From Candidatus Eiseniibacteriota bacterium (GTDB lineage: Bacteria; Joyebacterota; Joyebacteria; Joyebacterales; Joyebacteraceae): a stretch of 7,432 nt of DNA. Below, one piece after another: positions 5,066 through 7,432 of this stretch; the stretch's first letter is position 1; the number at the start of each line of letters is the position of its first letter. The DNA lies in the NCBI GenBank assembly GCA_030638405.1, contig DAOWER010000105.1:1-7432 (forward strand), in the 5' to 3' direction. The notes below the pieces were generated by a model that saw only the letters and a program-made list of their open reading frames with translations, made no database searches and had not been told where the DNA came from. A program made the translations under genes and the position numbers.

Positions 5066-7024
5066 TCAGACGACCCTGTAGATCCTGGTCATGACCCGGC
5101 TTCCCTCGGGCATGTGGTACCAGTCGTAGGCTTCATCGAGGCTCTTGTACACCGGCTCATAGAGATCCGGGCGTTCATCGAACCACGTGGTGAAAGGTTC
5201 ATTGAGAAACACGCGCATGAACACGTAGTCCACGCCGGCCTCAACGAGCAGGTGGTGTGCTGGCGCCGGTCCCATGTCTGCCAGGCTCACCCGGAAATCG
5301 ATGTCAGCTTCCATGACGATGTCATTGCCTGGCAGGCGCCCGACCAGCGGGTACCGGAAGGTCCCGAAGTAGAACTCATCATCAAACACCCGCAGAACCA
5401 TGATCTTCGTACCGGCAGGGAACTCCTCGATCACATCCGGCACACGGTAGAACTCCTTCCGCTCGACACCGCCCAGGTTGGACCAGGTCAGATCCCCGTC
5501 ACGATAGACGATCCTCATCGTCTCGGCCGTCGAGAAGGCGAGGGCCACGACGACCAGGGAGAGCAGCGCGACGCGCGCACGCTTCTTCACTGCCTCCAGG
5601 AGGAGCGTGAGCGGTGCGCACGCGAGAGCGACCATCGGAAGCAGGTAACGGGGGAGATGGTGCCCTCCGAACCACCAGGCTGCGACGCCGAGCACTATGG
5701 CGACAAGCAGAGCGCCTCTCTTCCTTCTTACCTCCGGCGCCGTTCCCTTCGCGACGACGCTCTCCAGGTAGATGACAATGGCGGGGATGTAGAGCATGCC
5801 GAAGGCTGCGCCGAACCCGGCCGATCCCGTGTAGGTGCCACTGTGCCGGTCGATGAGAGGCTGGGCCCACCACTGCACCACAGAGGTCACGAACTGGAAC
5901 TGCTGTTCGATCCAGCCTTCCGGGAGAGCGGTGCTCTCCGCGAGCAGTAGAGGTGCGACGGGGCTACCGGTGACCAGCAGGTTGCGCACGTACCAGAATG
6001 CGGACGGCAGAGCCAGAGCCACGGCGAACGCGGAGATCGTGCGTGCAGCGTCCCCGTGGATGCGATCCCCACGCGCCCGAGTCCGTAGCCGCGCGCCTCG
6101 AACCAGGATCAGAGTGACGACGATCAGAGCCAACACGGCCACAAACGGGAGAATCGAGTACTTCGTCCCCGCCGCAAGCCCGAGCGACAGCCCCGCAAGC
6201 GAGATCTCCCACACTCTTGTGTTGCGCTTGCCGTCGGGTTCCAGTGATCGAAGCAGGAAGAGCACACCAGAGAGCACGAGCGCCGTGACGATGAGGTCGT
6301 TCTTGGCCACCGTGCTGTGGAAGAAGGCCATCGGCGACGCGACGAACACCAGGCTCGTGATCGCGGCCGACCACCTGCGCGCCCCGATCGTGCGGGCGAG
6401 CGCGAAGAGGGCGAGGCCGGCAAGTGCCAGGAACGGCGCCTGGATGAGCGGCACGAGTCTGTCCGTGCCCGTGAACAAACCCATGAGCACGAGTAGCTCT
6501 GCGTTTCCTGGGTAGAACGCGGCTTCGGGCCCGTAGGCTCCTAGGTCCCCGTGCTGCAGCCAGCTGACCGCGCGCGGCAGATGATACGTCAGTACGTCCC
6601 AGCCCCGTGGTGGAGCCGACAACCCCGAGGCGGCCGCGCACGCAAGGAGCGCCGCGAGAACGACGGCCAGTATGAGAACGGGTACCAAGCTAGCGGAGTT
6701 CAGTCGTGCGCGAGGGTGTGTCTTGGAAGAGGACGCCGGTTCTTCGCTATCGGAGCGGCGTCGCTGCGCGATTTGACACACCCGCGTTGCCCATGACGCG
6801 GAGCTGAGGAGAGCCGTCACGATTGCGAGGTTGCCCGGGGTGACGAGCGATGTCCCTGTCAGCGCGGCAAGCACAGCGAGGATGTGGAAGGCCACCGTTA
6901 CGAACGCGTACCCGACGATACCCATGACTACCGTGCGAACGATTGGGGACCGCCACGTCAGCGCGATCGGAATCGAAGCGGTAAGACAGAGCGCACCTGC
7001 CAGTATCGTCAGAGCTGTGTGCAA
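5066..7024 (-). CDS. GT-C fold membrane glycosyltransferase (GT39/ArnT-like, polyprenyl-phosphate-sugar dependent)
   Basis: A 652-residue integral membrane protein with about a dozen hydrophobic segments up to residue 500 and a soluble C-terminal domain (about 502-652). Features typical of GT-C glycosyltransferases that use a lipid-linked sugar: GWDVLTYHLPRAVSWLQHG at 141-159, with Asp143 in the first large periplasmic loop as the likely catalytic acid or metal ligand; AKNDLIV at 240-246; AAGTKYSILP at 284-293; FWYVRNLLVTGSPVAP at 343-358; RYLLP at 459-463. It would move a sugar from polyprenyl phosphate to an acceptor on the outer face of the inner membrane; the acceptor is unknown. The start is TTG at 7024: an in-frame TGA lies upstream with no ATG or GTG between, and GGCGGG sits six bases before. 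Starting at Met34 (6925) would lose the first membrane segment. The gene lies 61 bases after the small membrane protein gene, probably in one transcript. Confidence 0.9.
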   Translation of the reverse strand: MHTALTILAGALCLTASIPIALTWRSPIVRTVVMGIVGYAFVTVAFHILAVLAALTGTSLVTPGNLAIVTALLSSASWATRVCQIAQRRRSDSEEPASSSKTHPRARLNSASLVPVLILAVVLAALLACAAASGLSAPPRGWDVLTYHLPRAVSWLQHGDLGAYGPEAAFYPGNAELLVLMGLFTGTDRLVPLIQAPFLALAGLALFALARTIGARRWSAAITSLVFVASPMAFFHSTVAKNDLIVTALVLSGVLFLLRSLEPDGKRNTRVWEISLAGLSLGLAAGTKYSILPFVAVLALIVVTLILVRGARLRTRARGDRIHGDAARTISAFAVALALPSAFWYVRNLLVTGSPVAPLLLAESTALPEGWIEQQFQFVTSVVQWWAQPLIDRHSGTYTGSAGFGAAFGMLYIPAIVIYLESVVAKGTAPEVRRKRGALLVAIVLGVAAWWFGGHHLPRYLLPMVALACAPLTLLLEAVKKRARVALLSLVVVALAFSTAETMRIVYRDGDLTWSNLGGVERKEFYRVPDVIEEFPAGTKIMVLRVFDDEFYFGTFRYPLVGRLPGNDIVMEADIDFRVSLADMGPAPAHHLLVEAGVDYVFMRVFLNEPFTTWFDERPDLYEPVYKSLDEAYDWYHMPEGSRVMTRIYRVV

Positions 7025-7085
7025 TCGTATCCCGCCTGAATCGGGTTCCCGTCGTCACCGGGGACGGAATCCTCGGCCAGCCTGC

Positions 7086-7271
7086 CTACCTGGAGGCGAA
7101 CCCGCTGAGGAGCAGGCGAAGCGCGTCGGCGTGAAGCCAAAGATAGATGATAAGCAGGGCAGCGCAGGTAGCCACGATCTTCCACGAGGGGTCCGTGCGC
7201 ATGGCTTCCTTGCGACCCGGGGTGTCCTGGTCTGGTGTCTTCTCTGTCTCCGTGCGCCTTCTGGCTGCCAT
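7086..7271 (-). CDS. Small single-pass membrane protein, unknown function
   Basis: From ATG at 7271 this gives 61 residues: a charged N-terminus (about residues 1-28, rich in Arg, Lys, Glu, Asp and Thr), then one hydrophobic helix IVATCAALLIIYLWL (about 32-46), then a short amphipathic end (HADALRLLLSGFASR). GGAG lies five bases before this ATG. A second possible start, Met24 at 7202, is preceded by AAGGAAG and would give 38 residues. Third codon positions are mostly G or C, like the neighbouring genes, and a good promoter lies upstream, so it is probably real. I do not recognise a family. The helix with 'Y-x-W-x-x-A-x-x-L' faintly recalls the first membrane segment of exosortases or GT-C enzymes, so a truncated remnant is possible. 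It shares a transcript with the glycosyltransferase. Confidence 0.5.
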   Translation of the reverse strand: MAARRRTETEKTPDQDTPGRKEAMRTDPSWKIVATCAALLIIYLWLHADALRLLLSGFASR

Positions 7272-7337
7272 TGTAACTCCGTCTCCACACGAACAGGTGC
7301 TGTGCACTGTGCTGTAAACCGATGTGCAACACAGCCG

Positions 7338-7366
7338 ATTCTAGCGACGGACCGTTGGACCGTCAA
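7338..7366 (-). promoter_or_regulatory. Sigma70-type promoter for the small membrane protein and glycosyltransferase
   Basis: On the - strand TTGACG (7366-7361) and TAGAAT (7343-7338) each match the consensus at five of six positions and are separated by exactly 17 bases. Transcription would begin near 7331, about 60 bases before the ATG at 7271. The spacer holds a tandem repeat ACGGTCC (two copies, 8-base period), and CCGTC-TT-GACGG forms an inverted repeat over the -35 (7360-7371), possible regulator contacts. Confidence 0.6.
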
Positions 7367-7432
7367 GACGGAGCATTCTGCTGACTGTGCGATCGAGATC
7401 CGAGGCTTCCGAGTGACTGACGCGAGCCTCTC

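Noticed and set aside
5114..5950. A 278-residue + strand frame opposite the glycosyltransferase
   Set aside because: It is antisense to a clear membrane protein; its His/Arg/Glu-rich composition is that of a shadow frame in GC-rich DNA.
7086..7271. Exosortase assignment for the small membrane protein
   Set aside because: Only one helix is present and the catalytic Cys, Arg and His of exosortases are missing; the resemblance is limited to a few hydrophobic and aromatic positions.

Overview
The window looks like chromosomal DNA of a Gram-negative (diderm) bacterium, mostly GC-rich. Three products are outer-membrane or envelope proteins, one is a lipid-carrier glycosyltransferase, and one is a secreted beta-helix protein. 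That protein has a cysteine-bearing post-helix segment and a short C-terminal tail that I associate with uncultured FCB-group lineages (Eisenbacteria- or Krumholzibacteria-like). The lineage guess is inference from memory of protein style, not a marker-gene result. I see no rRNA, tRNA, CRISPR array, insertion sequence, phage gene or toxin-antitoxin pair.

Left part, + strand (1-1941). The tail of a LolA-like outer-membrane lipoprotein-sorting protein runs in from the left edge. One base after its stop comes a 416-residue outer-membrane beta-barrel of DUF1302-like type, and 42 bases later a 112-residue single-domain cupin. The first two form a translationally tight pair of the kind found beside RND/MMPL-type exporters, so an exporter gene is expected just left of the window. 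A strong hairpin at 2059-2082 ends this unit and also serves the convergent gene opposite.

Middle part, - strand (2112-4901). An Omp85/BamA-like surface barrel without POTRA domains is followed, after 96 bases containing a good promoter, by a secreted 14-coil parallel beta-helix protein with a striking cysteine ladder. The barrel gene is visibly poorer in GC than its neighbours.

Right part, - strand (5066-7366). A well-formed sigma70-type promoter precedes a small single-pass membrane protein (61 or 38 residues). Sixty-one bases later comes a 652-residue GT-C fold membrane glycosyltransferase that starts with TTG.

The shared theme is cell-envelope biogenesis: lipoprotein or lipid export, barrel insertion, surface adhesin-like repeats and glycan transfer. 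I do not see a demonstrably new multi-gene system. The most unusual items are the beta-helix protein's tail and cysteine ladder, the stand-alone Omp85 barrel, and the small membrane protein leading the glycosyltransferase unit.
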